A DNA stretch of 10,096 nt from an uncultured Bacillota bacterium. Its GTDB lineage: Bacteria; Bacillota; Clostridia; Peptostreptococcales; Anaerovoracaceae. Below are positions 1-5,589 of this stretch, piece after piece. The stretch lies in assembly GCA_946546075.1 (NCBI GenBank), contig CAMNNV010000032.1:1-10096 (forward strand), read 5' to 3'. The notes beneath the pieces are model-generated. The model was given only the letters and a program-made list of their open reading frames with translations. It was not told the DNA's origin and did not search any database. Every line of letters starts with the position of its first letter. Position 1 is the stretch's first letter. Made by a program: the position numbers and the translations under genes.

Positions 1-44
1 GCACGAACCCCGCCGGGATCACCCACCATCTTCTTTTTATCCAT
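1..44 (-). CDS. Possible 5' end of an off-edge gene
   Basis: On the minus strand an ATG at 44-42 opens a frame with no stop to the window edge, reading MDKKKMVGDPGGVR. Fourteen codons are too few to name a family. Support is indirect: a TATAAT box lies upstream on the same strand (154-149), and an AAGGG sequence sits about 12 nt before the ATG, farther than the usual 5-9 nt. An in-frame internal ATG lies five codons in. If the gene is real, it is divergent from tRNA-Ala and has a leader of about 100 nt that contains the 14-bp tandem repeats. It may also be a chance open frame. Confidence 0.35.
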   Translation of the reverse strand, partial: MDKKKMVGDPGGVR

Positions 45-90
45 GATTTGCCGTTACCCTTGCCTGCCATTCGACACCTGCCTTTGTTTG

Positions 91-146
91 ATGTTTGTCT
101 TAAGATGTCTGTTTCTTGATATCTGTCTTCCGATGTCTGTCTACAT
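91..146. repeat. Four tandem 14-bp repeats
   Basis: Four contiguous 14-nt units are seen: ATGTTTGTCTTAAG (91-104), ATGTCTGTTTCTTG (105-118), ATATCTGTCTTCCG (119-132) and ATGTCTGTCTACAT (133-146). The consensus is close to ATGTCTGTCTTCNG. Two weaker units, sharing CCTGCC starts, may precede them at 63-90. The period is not a multiple of three, so they are not coding repeats. They fall between a minus-strand TATAAT box and the putative minus-strand ATG, so they would be transcribed as GACAGACAU-type units in a 5' leader. Confidence 0.75.
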
Positions 147-148
147 GG

Positions 149-154
149 ATTATA
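149..154 (-). promoter_or_regulatory. Candidate -10 box for the left-edge gene
   Basis: The minus strand reads TATAAT at 154-149. No good -35 is visible; the sequence 17-18 bp upstream reads TTTCAA or TTCAAT. Predicted transcription would begin near 142 and run through the tandem repeats toward the ATG at 44. Confidence 0.4.
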
Positions 155-225
155 CTACCTATCTGGGCATAATTGAAACACTGTTTATATTTATGTAGTG
201 TCCAGCGATTAAGGTTGTAATGAGG

Positions 226-275
226 TGGATACCTTATGTTGCTGATTCCAAGGGCTCTGGTAATTTAGGTATCCA
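226..275. repeat. 9-bp perfect inverted repeat
   Basis: TGGATACCT (226-234) is the exact reverse complement of AGGTATCCA (267-275), with 32 nt between them. A second, 6-bp pair follows, ACAGCG (289-294) with CGCTGT (319-324). The region 155-350 otherwise shows no credible gene. The repeats may be folded RNA, protein sites or chance; nothing ties them to a known riboswitch. Confidence 0.4.
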
Positions 276-353
276 GAAGAATGCGAAAACAGCGCCAGCT
301 GTACATTCCAGCATCCGACGCTGTAAAGCAGGTCATCTTCCAATAATATAACA

Positions 354-382
354 TTGACCTTTTCTTCCAATAATGCTAAACT
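354..382 (+). promoter_or_regulatory. Promoter of tRNA-Ala
   Basis: A -35 TTGACC (354-359), a 17-bp spacer and a -10 TAAACT (377-382) preceded by TGC (extended -10) lie just ahead of the tRNA. Predicted initiation is near 389, about 7 nt before the mature tRNA 5' end. Confidence 0.7.
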
Positions 383-395
383 TTTAATTGTTCGT

Positions 396-471
396 GGGGC
401 ATTGGCGCAGCTGGGAGCGCGCATGACTGGCAGTCATGAGGTCAGGGGTTCGAACCCCCTATGCTCCACCA
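396..471 (+). tRNA. tRNA-Ala (anticodon GGC)
   Basis: A complete cloverleaf is visible. The acceptor strand GGGGCAT pairs with ATGCTCC (461-467) with one G-T wobble. The D arm is GCGC/GCGC. The anticodon stem CATGA/TCATG encloses the loop CTGGCAG, giving anticodon GGC, which reads GCC and GCU alanine codons. The T arm is GGGGT-TCGAA-CCCC. Discriminator A468 and the encoded CCA (469-471) complete the gene. It has its own promoter and a strong terminator directly downstream, so it is probably transcribed alone. Confidence 0.97.
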
Positions 472-516
472 TTATGAAAACGAGACATCCAATGGGTGTC
501 TCGTTTTCATAATGGT
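468..516 (+). terminator. Long terminator hairpin after tRNA-Ala
   Basis: The terminator core is a 10-bp stem CGAGACATCC/GGGTGTCTCG (481-490 and 494-503, one G-T pair) with loop AAT, followed by TTTT and preceded by AAAA. The symmetry is much longer than needed: 468-490 pairs with 494-516 over 23 bp, so the arm includes the discriminator and CCA of the tRNA. Flanking A and T runs would allow action in both directions. Confidence 0.85.
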
Positions 517-830
517 AGGGTCTGGGTTCGAAGCCCGTAGGGGTGAGATGACCCCGTTCGAGACCTATCCCGGCGAGCGGCAAGCTGGCTGCGCAGCCGG
601 AGCCGCGGAAGGTCCGATGTCATGGATGCCCAAGAATGCAAGCGTAGCGAAGCATGATTGGATGCATCCTACGAGTTACGTACCTAGTCTTGTGATTGAC
701 GAGCGTCAGCGAAGTCAGAACAATGGCAGGTGCTATGCAAAGGCTGCCCGCGAGAACCGAGCGGCTTGCAGCCGACTGCTATGCTCCACAAACGAGGATC
801 CGTTCGGATCCTCGTCTCCGATCATGACCA
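517..830. other. Non-coding block with many small hairpins
   Basis: No credible gene is present. Visible structure includes a T-arm-like CTGGG-TTCGAAG-CCCGT (522-538) and a GC-rich hairpin, GCGGC (577-581) with GCCGC (602-606), around an inner GGCTGCGCAGCC (587-598). Two similar hairpins have changed outer stems: ATGC/GCAT (636-639, 652-655) and TGAC/GTCA (697-700, 714-717). Both carry RA on the 5' side, GAA on the 3' side and an inner GC/GC. The block lies between two copies of the tRNA-Ala 3' end. It could be a structured RNA, an intergenic repeat or the remnant of an inserted element. I do not recognise a known RNA family. Confidence 0.45.
779..815 (+). repeat. Second copy of tRNA-Ala 3' end plus hairpin
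   Basis: CTATGCTCCAC at 779-789 repeats exactly the tRNA-Ala 3' end at 459-469, 320 bp away. As after the real tRNA, it is followed by a hairpin that starts with AACGAG: ACGAGGATCC (792-801), loop GTTC, then GGATCCTCGT (806-815). No T-run follows, so termination would be weak. No tRNA body lies upstream. It looks like a duplicated or att-like tRNA end. Confidence 0.55.
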
Positions 831-840
831 ACAGTCCCTC

Positions 841-1075
841 TGCCCCAAATTGCATGTTCCAAGTCGATTATGGGCAGTCAGCTGCCCCAAATCAATATAT
901 CCATTGCATTTTGGGGCACGCATTCTTCAGCAGGTGCCCATTATTGCAGAAAGCCATGCTGTTTGGGGCGCAGGTCGCATGAGCGAGGGCGTGATTTTGC
1001 CCATTTTCTAATGAAAGCTTGTCAAACGGGGCACTCAGCTGCCCATTTTCGCTAAGAAATCTTCAATTCGGGGCA
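841..1075. repeat. Array of five 36-bp inverted-repeat units
   Basis: Five units of identical length lie at 841-876, 883-918, 935-970, 998-1033 and 1040-1075. Each begins TGCCC (C or A) followed by an A/T-rich stretch and ends with GGGCA, once GGGCG; four of the five ends are GGGGC. In every unit GCCC and GGGC starts are exactly 30 bp apart. Unit starts are 42, 52, 63 and 42 bp apart, close to 4, 5, 6 and 4 turns of the helix. The inner 18-20 bp of each unit differ. Gaps are 6, 16, 27 and 6 bp; the two 6-bp gaps are GTCAGC and CTCAGC, giving near-identical palindromes at 872-887 and 1029-1044. It is not a CRISPR array, since no long constant repeat exists. Function is unknown. Confidence 0.75.
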
Positions 1076-1130
1076 CGCCATCAAACGGCACAACTTCGCC
1101 CGTTGCCTACAGACACCGGCAATTCCGACT

Positions 1131-1159
1131 GTGACTCCCCCGCGATCCTGTGATATAAT
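1131..1159 (+). promoter_or_regulatory. Promoter of the MFS gene
   Basis: The extended -10 TGATATAAT (1151-1159) is a perfect TGnTATAAT. A weak -35, GTGACT (1131-1136), sits 17 bp upstream of the TATAAT. The predicted start site is near 1166, one base before the ATG of the MFS gene. Confidence 0.75.
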
Positions 1160-1166
1160 CTCTTTC

Positions 1167-2378
1167 ATGCAGACGAACCAGATCCAACAGAAATATCTCA
1201 AAAAAACAGGGCTTATCGCCCTGATCACAATTCTCGGTATGACACCGCCTCTGTCGACGGACATGTATATGCCGTCGCTGCCGAAGATGGCGGCGTATTT
1301 TCATGCGCCCGCAGCACTGGTCAACCTGACCATGGTCCTGTTCTTCATTTCCATGGCTTTGGGGATGCTGATTTTCGGGCCCCTCAGCGATAGAAACGGC
1401 CGCAAGAAGATCCTCATTCTCTCGCTGGTTCTGTATATGATCTCAAGTGCAGGCTGCGCTGTGACCACCAGCGTCTACCTGCTGATTTTTATGCGCGTCA
1501 TCCAGGGACTGGGTGCCGGCGGCATGGTCTCGCTTTCCATCGCGATCATCAAAGACTCCTTCGACGGACAGACGAGGGCGACGGCTCTGGCCGTTGTGCA
1601 AAGCATGTCCGTCATCGCACCGATCGCGGCGCCGGTCATCGGCGCACTGATTATCCAAGTCTCCACCTGGCGCATGGTATTTCTCGTGCTCGCTGCGATC
1701 TCCGCGGTCTGTCTCATCGCGACGTTCTTTTTTGAAGAATCGATCCACGAAGATGAGATCAACGAGGGCAGCGTGATCGACTCCATAAAGCGCATCGGCG
1801 TCATCGCCCGCAATGCGAATTTCACTGCGTTTCTGATCGCCGTATCGCTGTATTCCGCACCCTTCATGGCTTACCTTGCGGTGGCATCCTACGTGTATGA
1901 AGACCACTTCGGACTTTTGCCGACCACCTTCAGTATTTTCTTTGCCATCAACGCACTGAGTTCCGTCTTCGGACCGCTCATCTACATGAAGATCAACAGC
2001 AAGGTCTCCTCCAAAGGGACCATGTGGGTCCTGCTGTTTGCGGGCGCCGCTTCTGCCAACGCGATGCTTCTCTTCGGACACTTTTCACCTGTGGCGTTCC
2101 TCGCCACGATGATCCCGTTCAGCATCGTCAACAGCTACATGCGGCCGTTTTCCACGAACCTGCTTTTGGATCAGATCGACGGAGACACGGGATCCGCCTC
2201 CGCACTTCTGAACTTCACCCACACACTTTTGGGCAGCATCGGGATGTTCATCGGCTCGCTGCCGTGGCAGTCCTACATCAGCGGCATCGGCATGACGATG
2301 CTGGGCTTTATGGTGCTGACGCTGGCTGCCTGGTTCTATGTTCTCAGATCAAAAAAGGTCAACATGAAAGGCCTCTAA
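1167..2378 (+). CDS. Bcr/CflA-like MFS drug-efflux transporter
   Basis: This encodes a 403-residue inner-membrane transporter with about 12 hydrophobic segments, the usual length for the 12-helix drug:H+ antiporters of the major facilitator superfamily. TM1 carries LSTDMYMPSLP (residues 29-39), the Bcr/CflA-type signature. Loop 2-3 has motif A, GPLSDRNGRKK (71-81). TM4 begins RVIQGLGAG (110-118), and TM5 has the antiporter-like APIAAPVIGA (151-160). By family, the role is proton-driven export of drugs or metabolites; the substrate cannot be read from sequence. The ATG at 1167 is preferred over the in-frame GTG at 1131 because the GTG would coincide with the -35 box. No Shine-Dalgarno precedes the ATG, so translation is probably leaderless. 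The stop overlaps the stop of the converging gene. Confidence 0.93.
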   Translation: MQTNQIQQKYLKKTGLIALITILGMTPPLSTDMYMPSLPKMAAYFHAPAALVNLTMVLFFISMALGMLIFGPLSDRNGRKKILILSLVLYMISSAGCAVTTSVYLLIFMRVIQGLGAGGMVSLSIAIIKDSFDGQTRATALAVVQSMSVIAPIAAPVIGALIIQVSTWRMVFLVLAAISAVCLIATFFFEESIHEDEINEGSVIDSIKRIGVIARNANFTAFLIAVSLYSAPFMAYLAVASYVYEDHFGLLPTTFSIFFAINALSSVFGPLIYMKINSKVSSKGTMWVLLFAGAASANAMLLFGHFSPVAFLATMIPFSIVNSYMRPFSTNLLLDQIDGDTGSASALLNFTHTLLGSIGMFIGSLPWQSYISGIGMTMLGFMVLTLAAWFYVLRSKKVNMKGL

Positions 2379-4108
2379 TCTTTTTCCACCGGCAGATAGC
2401 AGATGGTCATTTCGAATTTGATGCCTCTTCTTCTGGACAGCGGCCACAGGCAATTGATGTAGGTCTCGATATCGCGGCCTGCAAGTTTTTCTCCTGCCTG
2501 GCGCGCCCCGTCCACCGTTCCGATCACCGGACTGCGGGCTCCCTGCGGCGTATAGATGATGCTTTCCTCGTAGCCGTAGATGACCCCTTTGCCCGCCGCA
2601 TCGAACAGCGCTTCGTTGAACCGGTCAACCAGTTCATCGGTGTGCTTTCTCGTGATCTGGAAAATGAACTTGTTCAGTTCATCATCAAAACGAACTTTCT
2701 TGCCACGCTCCTCTGCATCCTTTTTCACGTACTGGAAGATCCCGCGAAACGCGTTGTTCAACTGGCTGTGAAGACCGGAGGCCACCACGTAGTCGCATTT
2801 CGTAAGCGCCGGATCGATCCGGTAATCTGCATTTGATGCATAGATCTTTTCCAGAAGTTCCTCCATGCGATCCAGCTCATCTCCTGCGATCTCCTCCATG
2901 CTGTCGCCCGGCACATCCGCCAGTTTTTCCATGATGGCAAGGAGCTGATCTGTATATTCTATGTAATCCTCATCGGTGATCCCGACGTAATCGGACGCCT
3001 CGAACCGGACACTCTCCGAAGGCTCCAGCCCGTAGCGGCGGAAGGCCTCTTCTACCGTTTCCTCCCGGTAATCGGAAAGGATGACGCTCCCTGCGTGCCC
3101 CGCGAGTTTCCCGAGATCCAGATCGTTGCATTTTCCCGCGCCCAGGATCAGAAGCGATGAGCCAGCTGCCGTGTGTTCCGTGATGAACCCCGTCAATTTT
3201 GCACGGTAATCTGCCCAGTCACCATATTCGTCGTCCCTCGACGACCTGCCCAGGAACCGCGAATAGATCTGCTGCGCCCTGGAGACAACCCCGCGCGTAG
3301 ATGGTACGTCCACCCTGGCAACGATATGCCTCAGGCCACGATCCAGATATTTGTTCCACACAGGCCAGTCGTGTCTGCCCGGGCCTTCCTCATAATGGAA
3401 CGCTGCCCCTTCTTCCCGCAAAAACTCTGCGAATTTCCGATTGGCATTGAGCAGATCATCCTCCGTCCCGCATGCCATGTAGATATACGGGATCTTCTTT
3501 CCCTCTTTCTTGAGTTTCCGATACTGTATACGCGGATCTTTCTCAGAGGACAGCAGTTGATCCGGATCTCCAAAAATATGCCGGGCCATCTCCAGCGGCA
3601 GGACATCTTCCACGCCCCCGCGCATGAGTTCCGCTATGGAGTCCATATGGATCGCGGAAGAAAGCGCGATGCAGTTCGCAAAGGTCTCCGGGAAGGCCAG
3701 TGCCACGTGGATGGCTCCGTAGCCGCCCATGGAAAGTCCGCCGATCATTGTGTTTTCCCGGGTCATCTCGATGCCGAAGGTATCCTGCAGATACTCCGGC
3801 AATTCTTTTCCTATATACGTGCAATAATTCCCTCCCGGGTATCCGTGATCCAGATAAAAAGTATTCCCGGTTGTCGGCATGAACACGTTCACATTATATT
3901 TGACGGCAAGTTTCTGTACCTCGCCCCAGTAGAGCCAGTCTGTATCCGTCCCGGTCAGCCCATGGAGCAGGATCAGATGCAGCGGTTCCCTTTCATAGCA
4001 GTCCGGATCCTGCGAATCCTCCATCCCGGAGTCATTCGGAAGCACAAACGAAACATTCGTGTGCTGCATGAGCGACTGTGCATAAAATTCCATTCTTCCC
4101 GTAGCCAT
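2375..4108 (-). CDS. Esterase-methyltransferase fusion protein
   Basis: A 577-residue cytoplasmic protein without signal peptide. Residues about 1-268 form an alpha/beta-hydrolase of the esterase D/FrmB type: HG at 49-50, nucleophile motif GLSMGG (124-129, Ser126), likely Asp217 in GTEDD, and His246 in GRHDW. This predicts ester or thioester hydrolysis. Residues about 285-577 resemble a class I SAM-dependent methyltransferase: glycine-rich motif LLILGAGKCND (319-329), an acidic post-motif ILSDYREE (343-350), and YVVASGLHSQLNN (440-452) at the motif IV position. The acceptor substrate is unknown. The start has a GGAAAGG ribosome site 8 nt upstream. The CPBP gene lies upstream on the same strand with no terminator between, so an operon is likely. 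Domain calls come from motifs; the methyltransferase half is the less certain. Confidence 0.85.
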   Translation of the reverse strand: MATGRMEFYAQSLMQHTNVSFVLPNDSGMEDSQDPDCYEREPLHLILLHGLTGTDTDWLYWGEVQKLAVKYNVNVFMPTTGNTFYLDHGYPGGNYCTYIGKELPEYLQDTFGIEMTRENTMIGGLSMGGYGAIHVALAFPETFANCIALSSAIHMDSIAELMRGGVEDVLPLEMARHIFGDPDQLLSSEKDPRIQYRKLKKEGKKIPYIYMACGTEDDLLNANRKFAEFLREEGAAFHYEEGPGRHDWPVWNKYLDRGLRHIVARVDVPSTRGVVSRAQQIYSRFLGRSSRDDEYGDWADYRAKLTGFITEHTAAGSSLLILGAGKCNDLDLGKLAGHAGSVILSDYREETVEEAFRRYGLEPSESVRFEASDYVGITDEDYIEYTDQLLAIMEKLADVPGDSMEEIAGDELDRMEELLEKIYASNADYRIDPALTKCDYVVASGLHSQLNNAFRGIFQYVKKDAEERGKKVRFDDELNKFIFQITRKHTDELVDRFNEALFDAAGKGVIYGYEESIIYTPQGARSPVIGTVDGARQAGEKLAGRDIETYINCLWPLSRRRGIKFEMTICYLPVEKD

Positions 4109-4131
4109 GTATGATACCTTTCCTTCCTGTC

Positions 4132-4194
4132 TTATTCGTCTTTTTTCTCGTCTTTCTCAACAAACACCCAATCTGACTGGACCGGTGCCGGCGG
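4132..4194 (-). other. In-frame extension beyond the CPBP stop
   Basis: After the TAG at 4197-4195 the same frame stays open for 20 codons, beginning PPAPVQSDWVFVEKDE, to a TAA at 4134-4132. That second stop is 23 nt before the downstream ATG, with the ribosome site of that gene in between, a typical operon spacing. The proline-rich then charged tail continues the style of the annotated C terminus. It may be the original end of the protein, cut by a CAG- or AAG-to-TAG change. Confidence 0.5.
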
Positions 4195-5175
4195 CTACTT
4201 GAACTCGTAGGCCGGCTGCGGTCCCTGCGGATCCGCGGATGGCGTGACCTTCTTTTGGAAGAGCTCGCCCAGGCGTCCCTTTCTCGCTGCGAGGATGAGA
4301 CATACGATGCCCAGAATGGCGTCTGCCATCACGGCCGGGATCGCTCCCTCTACACCGAATGTCGCGTCGTAGATCAGCGTCGTGCGGGCGTTGGCTGCGT
4401 CGAGACCGAACACCGATGCTTCGGAGATCAGCCCGCTGTTCGGCAGGCCGAAGAGGAAGTTTTGGGTGAAATTCCACGCCGTATGGATGCCCATCGGGAC
4501 CCAGATGCTCCCCGTATACCACTTTGCGAGGGAGAAGCCGAGGCCGCAGATGACGATGTCCAGTATCGGCAGCACTCCTGCGCCGTCGTTAAAAATGTGC
4601 ATGGCGCCGAAGAATGCTCCGTTCACCAGGATCGCCACCCACAGCGGGTAGTGCACGTTGATCCGCTCGTACATGAAGCCGCGGGTCCACATTTCCTCCG
4701 TTGAGCTCTGGATGAAGACGCAGACGAGGGCGAAAAAGTAGAACGGGATCTGTTCTATGCTGAAGTTCAGGAACAGCTTGATGTCGCCTGCGATGAGGGC
4801 GACGAGTATGCACCCGAAGTTCATGGCGAATCCGATGAGAAGTCCCTGGAGCAGATGCTTCAGCTTGTTGTTCGGACAGGACGGCAGCATGCTCCGCAGT
4901 ATGAACTTGTTCCGCTTCGTGTATCCCATGTATAGGATGCCGCCGATGAATCCCGATATCGTTGCCAGGTAGTATTGCATGGTGAAACGGTTGGCATCGT
5001 GCATGTAGCCGATCTTTTCCATGAACCAGTCGAATGGTCCGCTTCCGGGATCGAAGAGCAGTTCCCCGGGGACCGAAAAGACGAGCATATACCAGAAAAC
5101 CGTCATCAGGCAGATCCACAGGATCCTGTTTTTATAGTCGACTTTCTGTACGGTTTCGAGTTCTTTCGTTTCCAT
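4195..5175 (-). CDS. CPBP family intramembrane metalloprotease
   Basis: A 326-residue multi-pass membrane protein of the CPBP (CAAX protease and bacteriocin-processing, also called Abi) family. The three core motifs are present in order: EExxxR as EEMWTR (160-165), FxxxH as FGAMH (189-193), and HxxxN as HTAWN (231-235). These residues form the glutamate/histidine active site in the family. Hydrophobic segments lie near 18-35, 66-84, 108-130, 141-156, 178-195, 203-215 and 278-297. By family it cleaves peptides or prenylated proteins within the membrane, sometimes for bacteriocin maturation or self-immunity; no bacteriocin gene is seen here. The ATG has an AAAGGAG site 8 nt upstream and an extended -10 promoter. 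It is probably the first gene of an operon with the esterase fusion. The TAG stop may be secondary. Confidence 0.92.
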   Translation of the reverse strand: METKELETVQKVDYKNRILWICLMTVFWYMLVFSVPGELLFDPGSGPFDWFMEKIGYMHDANRFTMQYYLATISGFIGGILYMGYTKRNKFILRSMLPSCPNNKLKHLLQGLLIGFAMNFGCILVALIAGDIKLFLNFSIEQIPFYFFALVCVFIQSSTEEMWTRGFMYERINVHYPLWVAILVNGAFFGAMHIFNDGAGVLPILDIVICGLGFSLAKWYTGSIWVPMGIHTAWNFTQNFLFGLPNSGLISEASVFGLDAANARTTLIYDATFGVEGAIPAVMADAILGIVCLILAARKGRLGELFQKKVTPSADPQGPQPAYEFK

Positions 5176-5199
5176 TTTTGAGTCTCCTTTTATGGTCGT

Positions 5200-5208
5200 A
5201 TTATACCA
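5200..5208 (-). promoter_or_regulatory. Extended -10 promoter of the CPBP gene
   Basis: The minus strand reads TGGTATAAT at 5208-5200, a perfect extended -10. The position 17 bp upstream reads CTGCCT, so there is no useful -35. Initiation near 5193 gives a leader of about 18 nt that holds the AAAGGAG site (5190-5184). Confidence 0.75.
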
Positions 5209-5347
5209 CAGCCCGGGCGCGCAGGCAGAGGATGTTGATAATGTGCAGACGCTGCCGGCGAGATCGCTGACACAGACGGTGAAGCACAGGCTGCTGCACT
5301 GGCAGAGAAATTCTAGACGTCATTCGAACATAACACAGACACGCATC

Positions 5348-5380
5348 ATGGGATCGGCACTGCGCCGGTCCCATTTTTTT
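5348..5380 (+). terminator. Strong plus-strand terminator with no gene before it
   Basis: An 11-bp stem ATGGGATCGGC/GCCGGTCCCAT (5348-5358 and 5364-5374, one G-T pair) with loop ACTGC is followed by a run of seven T. On the minus strand no T-run follows, so it works only for plus-strand transcripts. No plus-strand gene lies between 5209 and 5347, and no clear promoter is visible there. Confidence 0.85.
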
Positions 5381-5432
5381 ATTCTTCCCATCACCACACC
5401 GATCAAAACATGTACCACTGACAACATTTATA

Positions 5433-5441
5433 TGTTACAAT
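5433..5441 (+). promoter_or_regulatory. Candidate promoter of tRNA-Arg
   Basis: TGTTACAAT (5433-5441) fits an extended -10, placing initiation near 5448, nine bases before the tRNA. CTGACA (5418-5423) resembles a -35 but is only 12 bp from the -10 hexamer, so it may not take part. Confidence 0.55.
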
Positions 5442-5456
5442 ATCACCTGCAGGCGT

Positions 5457-5533
5457 GCGCCCGTAGCTCAGTCGGATAGAGTAGCACACTCCGAATGTGA
5501 AGGCCGGGGGTTCAAGTCCCCCCGGGCGCGCCA
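5457..5533 (+). tRNA. tRNA-Arg (anticodon CCG)
   Basis: The acceptor GCGCCCG (5457-5463) pairs perfectly with CGGGCGC (5523-5529). The D arm is GCTC/GAGT. The anticodon loop CTCCGAA gives CCG, which reads the CGG arginine codon. The anticodon stem is CACA/TGTG, with a G-A mismatch at its top position. The T arm GGGGG-TTCAAGT-CCCCC is strong. Discriminator G5530 and encoded CCA (5531-5533) follow. No terminator is visible before brnQ, so the two may share a transcript. Confidence 0.96.
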
Positions 5534-5589
5534 TATATCAAATATCATTTATTTGACGCTTGCAGTTCAAAAGCAAGAAGGTATTGACA

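Noticed and set aside
209..424. A 71-codon minus-strand open frame
   Set aside because: It runs antisense into tRNA-Ala, lacks a ribosome site and shows no domain.
522..538. A second tRNA, from the T-arm-like sequence
   Set aside because: One T-stem pair is missing, and no acceptor stem, anticodon arm or CCA is found around it.
461..982. A 173-codon plus-strand open frame
   Set aside because: It starts inside tRNA-Ala and crosses the terminator, the hairpin block and part of the phased array. It has no ribosome site and no recognisable family.
841..1075. A CRISPR array
   Set aside because: There is no constant repeat of 20 bp or more. Only the 5-10 bp ends are shared, the fixed-length part is the variable one, and gaps change in size. 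No cas genes are present.
1131..1166. GTG at 1131 as start of the MFS gene
   Set aside because: It would place the start codon on the -35 box upstream of an excellent -10, has no ribosome site, and adds residues not expected before TM1.
4109..4194. A terminator between the CPBP and esterase-fusion genes
   Set aside because: No GC-rich hairpin followed by T is present on the minus strand. The stretch is better explained as the in-frame tail plus a ribosome site.
5192..5479. A 95-codon plus-strand open frame
   Set aside because: It crosses the terminator at 5348-5380 and enters tRNA-Arg. No domain is visible.
5534..5589. A T-box or other riboswitch before brnQ
   Set aside because: The gap is only 56 bp, with no T-box sequence, specifier stem or terminator.
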